This document shows, piece after piece, positions 39,687 to 52,975 of a stretch of DNA of 64,000 nt. The translations under genes and the position numbers were made by a program. Position 1 is the first letter of the stretch; each line of letters begins with the position of its first letter. The notes below the pieces were generated by a model that saw only the letters and a list, made by a program, of their open reading frames with translations, was not told where the DNA came from and ran no database searches. Origin of the DNA: Rugalucina vietnamica (lineage: Eukaryota > Mollusca > Bivalvia > Lucinida > Lucinidae); contig OZ024875.1 in NCBI GenBank assembly GCA_964017185.1, positions 47,075,986 to 47,139,985 on the forward strand, in the 5' to 3' direction.

Positions 39687-42167
39687 CCAATTCTGTACAG
39701 GAAAATATGACCCTAGAGCCGTTGGGGGGCCTGGCTACCCTCCTCATCCTCTTTCAATCCTAATGAGACTTGCCACATACATTCATATATCATATACCTT
39801 TATTGCAGTATAAGCGGCTTCCTGGCACAAGAGCTAGTTTGGGAGCAAGAGACCAAGAAAGATCGAAAATAATTTTTTTGCACCCCCCTCTGACATAGTG
39901 GGGGGTCTGGCTACCCATCTCATCCTCTTTCAATCCTGACGAGACTTGCCACATACTTGTATATACTATTCATCTATGTCGTAGTACTAGCGGCTTCCTG
40001 GCACAAGAGCTAGTTTGGGAGCAGGAAACCGAAAACTCTCGAAAATGGAATTTTTGACACCCCCCATGACATTGGGGGCCCTGGCTACCCATCTCATCCT
40101 CTTTCAATCCTGATGAGACTTGCCACATACTTGTATATACTATACATCTATGTCGTAGTACTAGCGGCTTCCTGGCACAAGAGCTAGTTTGGGAGCAGGA
40201 GACCGAAAACTATCGAAAATGGATTTTTTTGACACCCCCCATGACATTGGGGGCCCTGGCTACCCATCTCATCCTCTTTCAATCCTGATGAGACTTGCCA
40301 CATACTTTTATGTAACATATACATTTATCACAGTACCAGCGGCTTCCTGGCACAAGAGCTAGTTTCCGAGCAGTAGACCTAGAAGTGTCGAAAATAGCCA
40401 ATTCTGTACAGGAAAATATGACCCTAGAGCCGTTGGGGGGCCTGGCTACCCTCCTCATCCTCTTTCAATCCTAATGAGACTTGCCACATACATTCATATA
40501 TCATATACCTTTATTGCAGTATAAGCGGCTTCCTGGCACAAGAGCTAGTTTGGGAGCAAGAGACCAAGAAAGATCGAAAATAATTTTTTTGCACCCCCCT
40601 CTGACATAGTGGGGGGTCTGGCTACCCATCTCATCCTCTTTCAATCCTGACGAGACTTGCCACATACTTGTATATACTATTCATCTATGTCGTAGTACTA
40701 GCGGCTTCCTGGCACAAGAGCTAGTTTGGGAGCAGGAAACCGAAAACTCTCGAAAATGGAATTTTTGACACCCCCCATGACATTGGGGGCCCTGGCTACC
40801 CATCTCATCCTCTTTCAATCCTGATGAGACTTGCCACATACTTGTATATACTATACATCTATGTCGTAGTACTAGCGGCTTCCTGGCACAAGAGCTAGTT
40901 TGGGAGCAGGAGACCGAAAACTATCGAAAATGGAATTTTTTGACACCCCCTTGACATTGGGGGCCCTGGCTACCCATCTCATCCTCTTTCAATCCTGATG
41001 AGACTTGCCACATACTTGTATATACTATACATCTATGTCGTAGTACTAGCGGCTTCCTGGCACAAGAGCTAGTTTGGGAGCAGGAGACCGAAAACTATCG
41101 AAAATGGATTTTTTTGACACCCCCCATGACATTGGGGGCCCTGGCTACCCATCTCATCCTCTTTCAATCCTGATGAGACTTGCCACATACTTTTATGTAA
41201 CATATACATTTATCACAGTACCAGCGGCTTCCTGGCACAAGAGCTAGTTTCCGAGCAGTAGACCTAGAAGTGTCGAAAATAGCCAATTCTGTACAGGAAA
41301 ATATGACCCTAGAGCCGTTGGGGGGCCTGGCTACCCTCCTCATCCTCTTTCAATCCTAATGAGACTTGCCACATACATTCATATATCATATACCTTTATT
41401 GCAGTATAAGCGGCTTCCTGGCACAAGAGCTAGTTTGGGAGCAAGAGACCAAGAAAGATCGAAAATAATTTTTTTGCACCCCCCTCTGACATAGTGGGGG
41501 GTCTGGCTACCCATCTCATCCTCTTTCAATCCTGACGAGACTTGCCACATACTTGTATATACTATTCATCTATGTCGTAGTACTAGCGGCTTCCTGGCAC
41601 AAGAGCTAGTTTGGGAGCAGGAAACCGAAAACTCTCGAAAATGGAATTTTTGACACCCCCCATGACATTGGGGGCCCTGGCTACCCATCTCATCCTCTTT
41701 CAATCCTGATGAGACTTGCCACATACTTGTATATACTATACATCTATGTCGTAGTACTAGCGGCTTCCTGGCACAAGAGCTAGTTTGGGAGCAGGAGACC
41801 GAAAACTATCGAAAATGGAATTTTTTGACACCCCCTTGACATTGGGGGCCCTGGCTACCCATCTCATCCTCTTTCAATCCTGATGAGACTTGCCACATAC
41901 TTGTATATACTATACATCTATGTCGTAGTACTAGCGGCTTCCTGGCACAAGAGCTAGTTTGGGAGCAGGAGACCGAAAACTATCGAAAATGGATTTTTTT
42001 GACACCCCCCATGACATTGGGGGCCCTGGCTACCCATCTCATCCTCTTTCAATCCTGATGAGACTTGCCACATACTTTTATGTAACATATACATTTATCA
42101 CAGTACCAGCGGCTTCCTGGCACAAGAGCTAGTTTCCGAGCAGTAGACCTAGAAGTGTCGAAAATAG
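39687..42167 (-). repeat. 14-monomer block 4-5-5 (2481 bp)
   Basis: 4-mer (39687), 5-mer (40398), 5-mer (41283). All A monomers have the gcagtataagcgg allele and D is six-C, distinguishing it from the 29.8-34.7 kb version of the block. Confidence 0.85.
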
Positions 42168-44648
42168 CCAATTCTGTACAGGAAAATATGACCCTAGAGC
42201 CGTTGGGGGGCCTGGCTACCCTCCTCATCCTCTTTCAATCCTAATGAGACTTGCCACATACATTCATATATCATATACCTTTATTGCAGTATAAGCGGCT
42301 TCCTGGCACAAGAGCTAGTTTGGGAGCAAGAGACCAAGAAAGATCGAAAATAATTTTTTTGCACCCCCCTCTGACATAGTGGGGGGTCTGGCTACCCATC
42401 TCATCCTCTTTCAATCCTGACGAGACTTGCCACATACTTGTATATACTATTCATCTATGTCGTAGTACTAGCGGCTTCCTGGCACAAGAGCTAGTTTGGG
42501 AGCAGGAAACCGAAAACTCTCGAAAATGGAATTTTTGACACCCCCCATGACATTGGGGGCCCTGGCTACCCATCTCATCCTCTTTCAATCCTGATGAGAC
42601 TTGCCACATACTTGTATATACTATACATCTATGTCGTAGTACTAGCGGCTTCCTGGCACAAGAGCTAGTTTGGGAGCAGGAGACCGAAAACTATCGAAAA
42701 TGGATTTTTTTGACACCCCCCATGACATTGGGGGCCCTGGCTACCCATCTCATCCTCTTTCAATCCTGATGAGACTTGCCACATACTTTTATGTAACATA
42801 TACATTTATCACAGTACCAGCGGCTTCCTGGCACAAGAGCTAGTTTCCGAGCAGTAGACCTAGAAGTGTCGAAAATAGCCAATTCTGTACAGGAAAATAT
42901 GACCCTAGAGCCGTTGGGGGGCCTGGCTACCCTCCTCATCCTCTTTCAATCCTAATGAGACTTGCCACATACATTCATATATCATATACCTTTATTGCAG
43001 TATAAGCGGCTTCCTGGCACAAGAGCTAGTTTGGGAGCAAGAGACCAAGAAAGATCGAAAATAATTTTTTTGCACCCCCCTCTGACATAGTGGGGGGTCT
43101 GGCTACCCATCTCATCCTCTTTCAATCCTGACGAGACTTGCCACATACTTGTATATACTATTCATCTATGTCGTAGTACTAGCGGCTTCCTGGCACAAGA
43201 GCTAGTTTGGGAGCAGGAAACCGAAAACTCTCGAAAATGGAATTTTTGACACCCCCCATGACATTGGGGGCCCTGGCTACCCATCTCATCCTCTTTCAAT
43301 CCTGATGAGACTTGCCACATACTTGTATATACTATACATCTATGTCGTAGTACTAGCGGCTTCCTGGCACAAGAGCTAGTTTGGGAGCAGGAGACCGAAA
43401 ACTATCGAAAATGGAATTTTTTGACACCCCCTTGACATTGGGGGCCCTGGCTACCCATCTCATCCTCTTTCAATCCTGATGAGACTTGCCACATACTTGT
43501 ATATACTATACATCTATGTCGTAGTACTAGCGGCTTCCTGGCACAAGAGCTAGTTTGGGAGCAGGAGACCGAAAACTATCGAAAATGGATTTTTTTGACA
43601 CCCCCCATGACATTGGGGGCCCTGGCTACCCATCTCATCCTCTTTCAATCCTGATGAGACTTGCCACATACTTTTATGTAACATATACATTTATCACAGT
43701 ACCAGCGGCTTCCTGGCACAAGAGCTAGTTTCCGAGCAGTAGACCTAGAAGTGTCGAAAATAGCCAATTCTGTACAGGAAAATATGACCCTAGAGCCGTT
43801 GGGGGGCCTGGCTACCCTCCTCATCCTCTTTCAATCCTAATGAGACTTGCCACATACATTCATATATCATATACCTTTATTGCAGTATAAGCGGCTTCCT
43901 GGCACAAGAGCTAGTTTGGGAGCAAGAGACCAAGAAAGATCGAAAATAATTTTTTTGCACCCCCCTCTGACATAGTGGGGGGTCTGGCTACCCATCTCAT
44001 CCTCTTTCAATCCTGACGAGACTTGCCACATACTTGTATATACTATTCATCTATGTCGTAGTACTAGCGGCTTCCTGGCACAAGAGCTAGTTTGGGAGCA
44101 GGAAACCGAAAACTCTCGAAAATGGAATTTTTGACACCCCCCATGACATTGGGGGCCCTGGCTACCCATCTCATCCTCTTTCAATCCTGATGAGACTTGC
44201 CACATACTTGTATATACTATACATCTATGTCGTAGTACTAGCGGCTTTCTGGCACAAGAGCTAGTTTGGGAGCAGGAGACCGAAAACTATCGAAAATGGA
44301 ATTTTTTGACACCCCCTTGACATTGGGGGCCCTGGCTACCCATCTCATCCTCTTTCAATCCTGATGAGACTTGCCACATACTTGTATATACTATACATCT
44401 ATGTCGTAGTACTAGCGGCTTCCTGGCACAAGAGCTAGTTTGGGAGCAGGAGACCGAAAACTATCGAAAATGGATTTTTTTGACACCCCCCATGACATTG
44501 GGGGCCCTGGCTACCCATCTCATCCTCTTTCAATCCTGATGAGACTTGCCACATACTTTTATGTAACATATACATTTATCACAGTACCAGCGGCTTCCTG
44601 GCACAAGAGCTAGTTTCCGAGCAGTAGACCTAGAAGTGTCGAAAATAG
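42168..44648 (-). repeat. 14-monomer block 4-5-5 (2481 bp) with the ggctttctgg allele
   Basis: 4-mer (42168), 5-mer (42879), 5-mer (43764). The C monomer of the last unit has T at 44248 (ggctttctgg), the same substitution found at 38401 and 53460. Confidence 0.85.
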
Positions 44649-45532
44649 CCAATTCTGTACAGGAAAATATGACCCTAGAGCCGTTGGGGGGCCTGGCTAC
44701 CCTCCTCATCCTCTTTCAATCCTAATGAGACTTGCCACATACATTCATATATCATATACCTTTATTGCAGTATAAGCGGCTTCCTGGCACAAGAGCTAGT
44801 TTGGGAGCAAGAGACCAAGAAAGATCGAAAATAATTTTTTTGCACCCCCCTCTGACATAGTGGGGGGTCTGGCTACCCATCTCATCCTCTTTCAATCCTG
44901 ACGAGACTTGCCACATACTTGTATATACTATTCATCTATGTCGTAGTACTAGCGGCTTCCTGGCACAAGAGCTAGTTTGGGAGCAGGAAACCGAAAACTC
45001 TCGAAAATGGAATTTTTGACACCCCCCATGACATTGGGGGCCCTGGCTACCCATCTCATCCTCTTTCAATCCTGATGAGACTTGCCACATACTTGTATAT
45101 ACTATACATCTATGTCGTAGTACTAGCGGCTTCCTGGCACAAGAGCTAGTTTGGGAGCAGGAGACCGAAAACTATCGAAAATGGAATTTTTTGACACCCC
45201 CTTGACATTGGGGGCCCTGGCTACCCATCTCATCCTCTTTCAATCCTAATGAGACTTGCCACATACTTGTATATACTATACATCTATGTCGTAGTACTAG
45301 CGGCTTCCTGGCACAAGAGCTAGTTTGGGAGCAGGAGACCGAAAACTATCGAAAATGGATTTTTTGACACCCCCCATGACATTGGGGGCCCTGGCTACCC
45401 ATCTCATCCTCTTTCAATCCTGATGAGACTTGCCACATACTTTTATGTAACATATACATTTATCACAGTACCAGCGGCTTCCTGGCACAAGAGCTAGTTT
45501 CCGAGCAGTAGACCTAGAAGTGTCGAAAATAG
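44649..45532 (-). repeat. Single extra 5-mer between 14-monomer blocks
   Basis: 884-bp 5-mer. Its D monomer has a shortened T run (ggattttttgac) and its C/D boundary reads caatcctaatgagac instead of cctgatgagac (about 45241-45255). It follows directly on the ggctttctgg unit, as an extra 5-mer also does at 38802 and 53861. Confidence 0.8.
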
Positions 45533-48500
45533 CCAATTCTGTACAGGAAAATATGACCCTAGAGCCGTTGGGGGGCCTGGCTACCCTCCTCATCCTCTTT
45601 CAATCCTAATGAGACTTGCCACATACATTCATATATCATATACCTTTATTGCAGTATAAGCGGCTTCCTGGCACAAGAGCTAGTTTGGGAGCAAGAGACC
45701 AAGAAAGATCGAAAATAATTTTTTTGCACCCCCCTCTGACATAGTGGGGGGTCTGGCTACCCATCTCATCCTCTTTCAATCCTGACGAGACTTGCCACAT
45801 ACTTGTATATACTATTCATCTATGTCGTAGTACTAGCGGCTTCCTGGCACAAGAGCTAGTTTGGGAGCAGGAAACCGAAAACTCTCGAAAATGGAATTTT
45901 TGACACCCCCCATGACATTGGGGGCCCTGGCTACCCATCTCATCCTCTTTCAATCCTGATGAGACTTGCCACATACTTGTATATACTATACATCTATGTC
46001 GTAGTACTAGCGGCTTCCTGGCACAAGAGCTAGTTTGGGAGCAGGAGACCGAAAACTATCGAAAATGGATTTTTTTGACACCCCCCATGACATTGGGGGC
46101 CCTGGCTACCCATCTCATCCTCTTTCAATCCTGATGAGACTTGCCACATACTTTTATGTAACATATACATTTATCACAGTACCAGCGGCTTCCTGGCACA
46201 AGAGCTAGTTTCCGAGCAGTAGACCTAGAAGTGTCGAAAATAGCCAATTCTGTACAGGAAAATATGACCCTAGAGCCGTTGGGGGGCCTGGCTACCCTCC
46301 TCATCCTCTTTCAATCCTAATGAGACTTGCCACATACATTCATATATCATATACCTTTATTGCAGTATAAGCGGCTTCCTGGCACAAGAGCTAGTTTGGG
46401 AGCAAGAGACCAAGAAAGATCGAAAATAATTTTTTTGCACCCCCCTCTGACATAGTGGGGGGTCTGGCTACCCATCTCATCCTCTTTCAATCCTGACGAG
46501 ACTTGCCACATACTTGTATATACTATTCATCTATGTCGTAGTACTAGCGGCTTCCTGGCACAAGAGCTAGTTTGGGAGCAGGAAACCGAAAACTCTCGAA
46601 AATGGAATTTTTGACACCCCCCATGACATTGGGGGCCCTGGCTACCCATCTCATCCTCTTTCAATCCTGATGAGACTTGCCACATACTTGTATATACTAT
46701 ACATCTATGTCGTAGTACTAGCGGCTTCCTGGCACAAGAGCTAGTTTGGGAGCAGGAGACCGAAAACTATCGAAAATGGAATTTTTTGACACCCCCTTGA
46801 CATTGGGGGCCCTGGCTACCCATCTCATCCTCTTTCAATCCTGATGAGACTTGCCACATACTTGTATATACTATACATCTATGTCGTAGTACTAGCGGCT
46901 TCCTGGCACAAGAGCTAGTTTGGGAGCAGGAGACCGAAAACTATCGAAAATGGATTTTTTTGACACCCCCCATGACATTGGGGGCCCTGGCTACCCATCT
47001 CATCCTCTTTCAATCCTGATGAGACTTGCCACATACTTTTATGTAACATATACATTTATCACAGTACCAGCGGCTTCCTGGCACAAGAGCTAGTTTCCGA
47101 GCAGTAGACCTAGAAGTGTCGAAAATAGCCAATTCTGTACAGGAAAATATGACCCTAGAGCCGTTGGGGGGCCTGGCTACCCTCCTCATCCTCTTTCAAT
47201 CCTAATGAGACTTGCCACATACATTCATATATCATATACCTTTATTGCAGTATAAGCGGCTTCCTGGCACAAGAGCTAGTTTGGGAGCAAGAGACCAAGA
47301 AAGATCGAAAATAATTTTTTTGCACCCCCCTCTGACATAGTGGGGGGTCTGGCTACCCATCTCATCCTCTTTCAATCCTGACGAGACTTGCCACATACTT
47401 GTATATACTATTCATCTATGTCGTAGTACTAGCGGCTTCCTGGCACAAGAGCTAGTTTGGGAGCAGGAAACCGAAAACTCTCGAAAATGGAATTTTTGAC
47501 ACCCCCCATGACATTGGGGGCCCTGGCTACCCATCTCATCCTCTTTCAATCCTGATGAGACTTGCCACATACTTGTATATACTATACATCTATGTCGTAG
47601 TACTAGCGGCTTCCTGGCACAAGAGCTAGTTTGGGAGCAGGAGACCGAAAACTATCGAAAATGGAATTTTTTGACACCCCCTTGACATTGGGGGCCCTGG
47701 CTACCCATCTCATCCTCTTTCAATCCTGATGAGACTTGCCACATACTTGTATATACTATACATCTATGTCGTAGTACTAGCGGCTTCCTGGCACAAGAGC
47801 TAGTTTGGGAGCAGGAGACCGAAAACTATCGAAAATGGATTTTTTTGACACCCCCCATGACATTGGGGGCCCTGGCTACCCATCTCATCCTCTTTCAATC
47901 CTGATGAGACTTGCCACATACTTTTATGTAACATATACATTTATCACAGTACCAGCGGCTTCCTGGCACAAGAGCTAGTTTCCGAGCAGTAGACCTAGAA
48001 GTGTCGAAAATAGCCAATTCTGTACAGGAAAATATGACCCTAGAGCCGTTGGGGGGCCTGGCTACCCTCCTCATCCTCTTTCAATCCTAATGAGACTTGC
48101 CACATACATTCATATATCATATACCTTTATTGCAGTATAAGCGGCTTCCTGGCACAAGAGCTAGTTTGGGAGCAAGAGACCAAGAAAGATCGAAAATAAT
48201 TTTTTTGCACCCCCCTCTGACATAGTGGGGGGTCTGGCTACCCATCTCATCCTCTTTCAATCCTGACGAGACTTGCCACATACTTGTATATACTATTCAT
48301 CTATGTCGTAGTACTAGCGGCTTCCTGGCACAAGAGCTAGTTTGGGAGCAGGAAACCGAAAACTCTCGAAAATGGAATTTTTGACACCCCCCATGACATT
48401 GGGGGCCCTGGCTACCCATCTCATCCTCTTTCAATCCTGATGAGACTTGCCACATACTTGTATATACTATACATCTATGTCGTAGTACTAGCGGCTTCCT

Positions 48501-51500
48501 GGCACAAGAGCTAGTTTGGGAGCAGGAGACCGAAAACTATCGAAAATGGATTTTTTTGACACCCCCCATGACATTGGGGGCCCTGGCTACCCATCTCATC
48601 CTCTTTCAATCCTGATGAGACTTGCCACATACTTTTATGTAACATATACATTTATCACAGTACCAGCGGCTTCCTGGCACAAGAGCTAGTTTCCGAGCAG
48701 TAGACCTAGAAGTGTCGAAAATAGCCAATTCTGTACAGGAAAATATGACCCTAGAGCCGTTGGGGGGCCTGGCTACCCTCCTCATCCTCTTTCAATCCTA
48801 ATGAGACTTGCCACATACATTCATATATCATATACCTTTATTGCAGTATAAGCGGCTTCCTGGCACAAGAGCTAGTTTGGGAGCAAGAGACCAAGAAAGA
48901 TCGAAAATAATTTTTTTGCACCCCCCTCTGACATAGTGGGGGGTCTGGCTACCCATCTCATCCTCTTTCAATCCTGACGAGACTTGCCACATACTTGTAT
49001 ATACTATTCATCTATGTCGTAGTACTAGCGGCTTCCTGGCACAAGAGCTAGTTTGGGAGCAGGAAACCGAAAACTCTCGAAAATGGAATTTTTGACACCC
49101 CCCATGACATTGGGGGCCCTGGCTACCCATCTCATCCTCTTTCAATCCTGATGAGACTTGCCACATACTTGTATATACTATACATCTATGTCGTAGTACT
49201 AGCGGCTTCCTGGCACAAGAGCTAGTTTGGGAGCAGGAGACCGAAAACTATCGAAAATGGAATTTTTTGACACCCCCTTGACATTGGGGGCCCTGGCTAC
49301 CCATCTCATCCTCTTTCAATCCTGATGAGACTTGCCACATACTTGTATATACTATACATCTATGTCGTAGTACTAGCGGCTTCCTGGCACAAGAGCTAGT
49401 TTGGGAGCAGGAGACCGAAAACTATCGAAAATGGATTTTTTTGACACCCCCCATGACATTGGGGGCCCTGGCTACCCATCTCATCCTCTTTCAATCCTGA
49501 TGAGACTTGCCACATACTTTTATGTAACATATACATTTATCACAGTACCAGCGGCTTCCTGGCACAAGAGCTAGTTTCCGAGCAGTAGACCTAGAAGTGT
49601 CGAAAATAGCCAATTCTGTACAGGAAAATATGACCCTAGAGCCGTTGGGGGGCCTGGCTACCCTCCTCATCCTCTTTCAATCCTAATGAGACTTGCCACA
49701 TACATTCATATATCATATACCTTTATTGCAGTATAAGCGGCTTCCTGGCACAAGAGCTAGTTTGGGAGCAAGAGACCAAGAAAGATCGAAAATAATTTTT
49801 TTGCACCCCCCTCTGACATAGTGGGGGGTCTGGCTACCCATCTCATCCTCTTTCAATCCTGACGAGACTTGCCACATACTTGTATATACTATTCATCTAT
49901 GTCGTAGTACTAGCGGCTTCCTGGCACAAGAGCTAGTTTGGGAGCAGGAAACCGAAAACTCTCGAAAATGGAATTTTTGACACCCCCCATGACATTGGGG
50001 GCCCTGGCTACCCATCTCATCCTCTTTCAATCCTGATGAGACTTGCCACATACTTGTATATACTATACATCTATGTCGTAGTACTAGCGGCTTCCTGGCA
50101 CAAGAGCTAGTTTGGGAGCAGGAGACCGAAAACTATCGAAAATGGAATTTTTTGACACCCCCTTGACATTGGGGGCCCTGGCTACCCATCTCATCCTCTT
50201 TCAATCCTGATGAGACTTGCCACATACTTGTATATACTATACATCTATGTCGTAGTACTAGCGGCTTCCTGGCACAAGAGCTAGTTTGGGAGCAGGAGAC
50301 CGAAAACTATCGAAAATGGATTTTTTTGACACCCCCCATGACATTGGGGGCCCTGGCTACCCATCTCATCCTCTTTCAATCCTGATGAGACTTGCCACAT
50401 ACTTTTATGTAACATATACATTTATCACAGTACCAGCGGCTTCCTGGCACAAGAGCTAGTTTCCGAGCAGTAGACCTAGAAGTGTCGAAAATAGCCAATT
50501 CTGTACAGGAAAATATGACCCTAGAGCCGTTGGGGGGCCTGGCTACCCTCCTCATCCTCTTTCAATCCTAATGAGACTTGCCACATACATTCATATATCA
50601 TATACCTTTATTGCAGTATAAGCGGCTTCCTGGCACAAGAGCTAGTTTGGGAGCAAGAGACCAAGAAAGATCGAAAATAATTTTTTTGCACCCCCCTCTG
50701 ACATAGTGGGGGGTCTGGCTACCCATCTCATCCTCTTTCAATCCTGACGAGACTTGCCACATACTTGTATATACTATTCATCTATGTCGTAGTACTAGCG
50801 GCTTCCTGGCACAAGAGCTAGTTTGGGAGCAGGAAACCGAAAACTCTCGAAAATGGAATTTTTGACACCCCCCATGACATTGGGGGCCCTGGCTACCCAT
50901 CTCATCCTCTTTCAATCCTGATGAGACTTGCCACATACTTGTATATACTATACATCTATGTCGTAGTACTAGCGGCTTCCTGGCACAAGAGCTAGTTTGG
51001 GAGCAGGAGACCGAAAACTATCGAAAATGGATTTTTTTGACACCCCCCATGACATTGGGGGCCCTGGCTACCCATCTCATCCTCTTTCAATCCTGATGAG
51101 ACTTGCCACATACTTTTATGTAACATATACATTTATCACAGTACCAGCGGCTTCCTGGCACAAGAGCTAGTTTCCGAGCAGTAGACCTAGAAGTGTCGAA
51201 AATAGCCAATTCTGTACAGGAAAATATGACCCTAGAGCCGTTGGGGGGCCTGGCTACCCTCCTCATCCTCTTTCAATCCTAATGAGACTTGCCACATACA
51301 TTCATATATCATATACCTTTATTGCAGTATAAGCGGCTTCCTGGCACAAGAGCTAGTTTGGGAGCAAGAGACCAAGAAAGATCGAAAATAATTTTTTTGC
51401 ACCCCCCTCTGACATAGTGGGGGGTCTGGCTACCCATCTCATCCTCTTTCAATCCTGACGAGACTTGCCACATACTTGTATATACTATTCATCTATGTCG

Positions 51501-52975
51501 TAGTACTAGCGGCTTCCTGGCACAAGAGCTAGTTTGGGAGCAGGAAACCGAAAACTCTCGAAAATGGAATTTTTGACACCCCCCATGACATTGGGGGCCC
51601 TGGCTACCCATCTCATCCTCTTTCAATCCTGATGAGACTTGCCACATACTTGTATATACTATACATCTATGTCGTAGTACTAGCGGCTTCCTGGCACAAG
51701 AGCTAGTTTGGGAGCAGGAGACCGAAAACTATCGAAAATGGAATTTTTTGACACCCCCTTGACATTGGGGGCCCTGGCTACCCATCTCATCCTCTTTCAA
51801 TCCTGATGAGACTTGCCACATACTTGTATATACTATACATCTATGTCGTAGTACTAGCGGCTTCCTGGCACAAGAGCTAGTTTGGGAGCAGGAGACCGAA
51901 AACTATCGAAAATGGATTTTTTTGACACCCCCCATGACATTGGGGGCCCTGGCTACCCATCTCATCCTCTTTCAATCCTGATGAGACTTGCCACATACTT
52001 TTATGTAACATATACATTTATCACAGTACCAGCGGCTTCCTGGCACAAGAGCTAGTTTCCGAGCAGTAGACCTAGAAGTGTCGAAAATAGCCAATTCTGT
52101 ACAGGAAAATATGACCCTAGAGCCGTTGGGGGGCCTGGCTACCCTCCTCATCCTCTTTCAATCCTAATGAGACTTGCCACATACATTCATATATCATATA
52201 CCTTTATTGCAGTATAAGCGGCTTCCTGGCACAAGAGCTAGTTTGGGAGCAAGAGACCAAGAAAGATCGAAAATAATTTTTTTGCACCCCCCTCTGACAT
52301 AGTGGGGGGTCTGGCTACCCATCTCATCCTCTTTCAATCCTGACGAGACTTGCCACATACTTGTATATACTATTCATCTATGTCGTAGTACTAGCGGCTT
52401 CCTGGCACAAGAGCTAGTTTGGGAGCAGGAAACCGAAAACTCTCGAAAATGGAATTTTTGACACCCCCCATGACATTGGGGGCCCTGGCTACCCATCTCA
52501 TCCTCTTTCAATCCTGATGAGACTTGCCACATACTTGTATATACTATACATCTATGTCGTAGTACTAGCGGCTTCCTGGCACAAGAGCTAGTTTGGGAGC
52601 AGGAGACCGAAAACTATCGAAAATGGAATTTTTTGACACCCCCTTGACATTGGGGGCCCTGGCTACCCATCTCATCCTCTTTCAATCCTGATGAGACTTG
52701 CCACATACTTGTATATACTATACATCTATGTCGTAGTACTAGCGGCTTCCTGGCACAAGAGCTAGTTTGGGAGCAGGAGACCGAAAACTATCGAAAATGG
52801 ATTTTTTTGACACCCCCCATGACATTGGGGGCCCTGGCTACCCATCTCATCCTCTTTCAATCCTGATGAGACTTGCCACATACTTTTATGTAACATATAC
52901 ATTTATCACAGTACCAGCGGCTTCCTGGCACAAGAGCTAGTTTCCGAGCAGTAGACCTAGAAGTGTCGAAAATAG
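45533..52975 (-). repeat. Three consecutive 14-monomer 4-5-5 blocks
   Basis: Blocks start at 45533, 48014 and 50495 and each measures 2481 bp to the next (ending at 52976). Each is 4-mer + 5-mer + 5-mer. I noticed no private substitution in this stretch, making it the most homogeneous part of the array. Confidence 0.88.
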
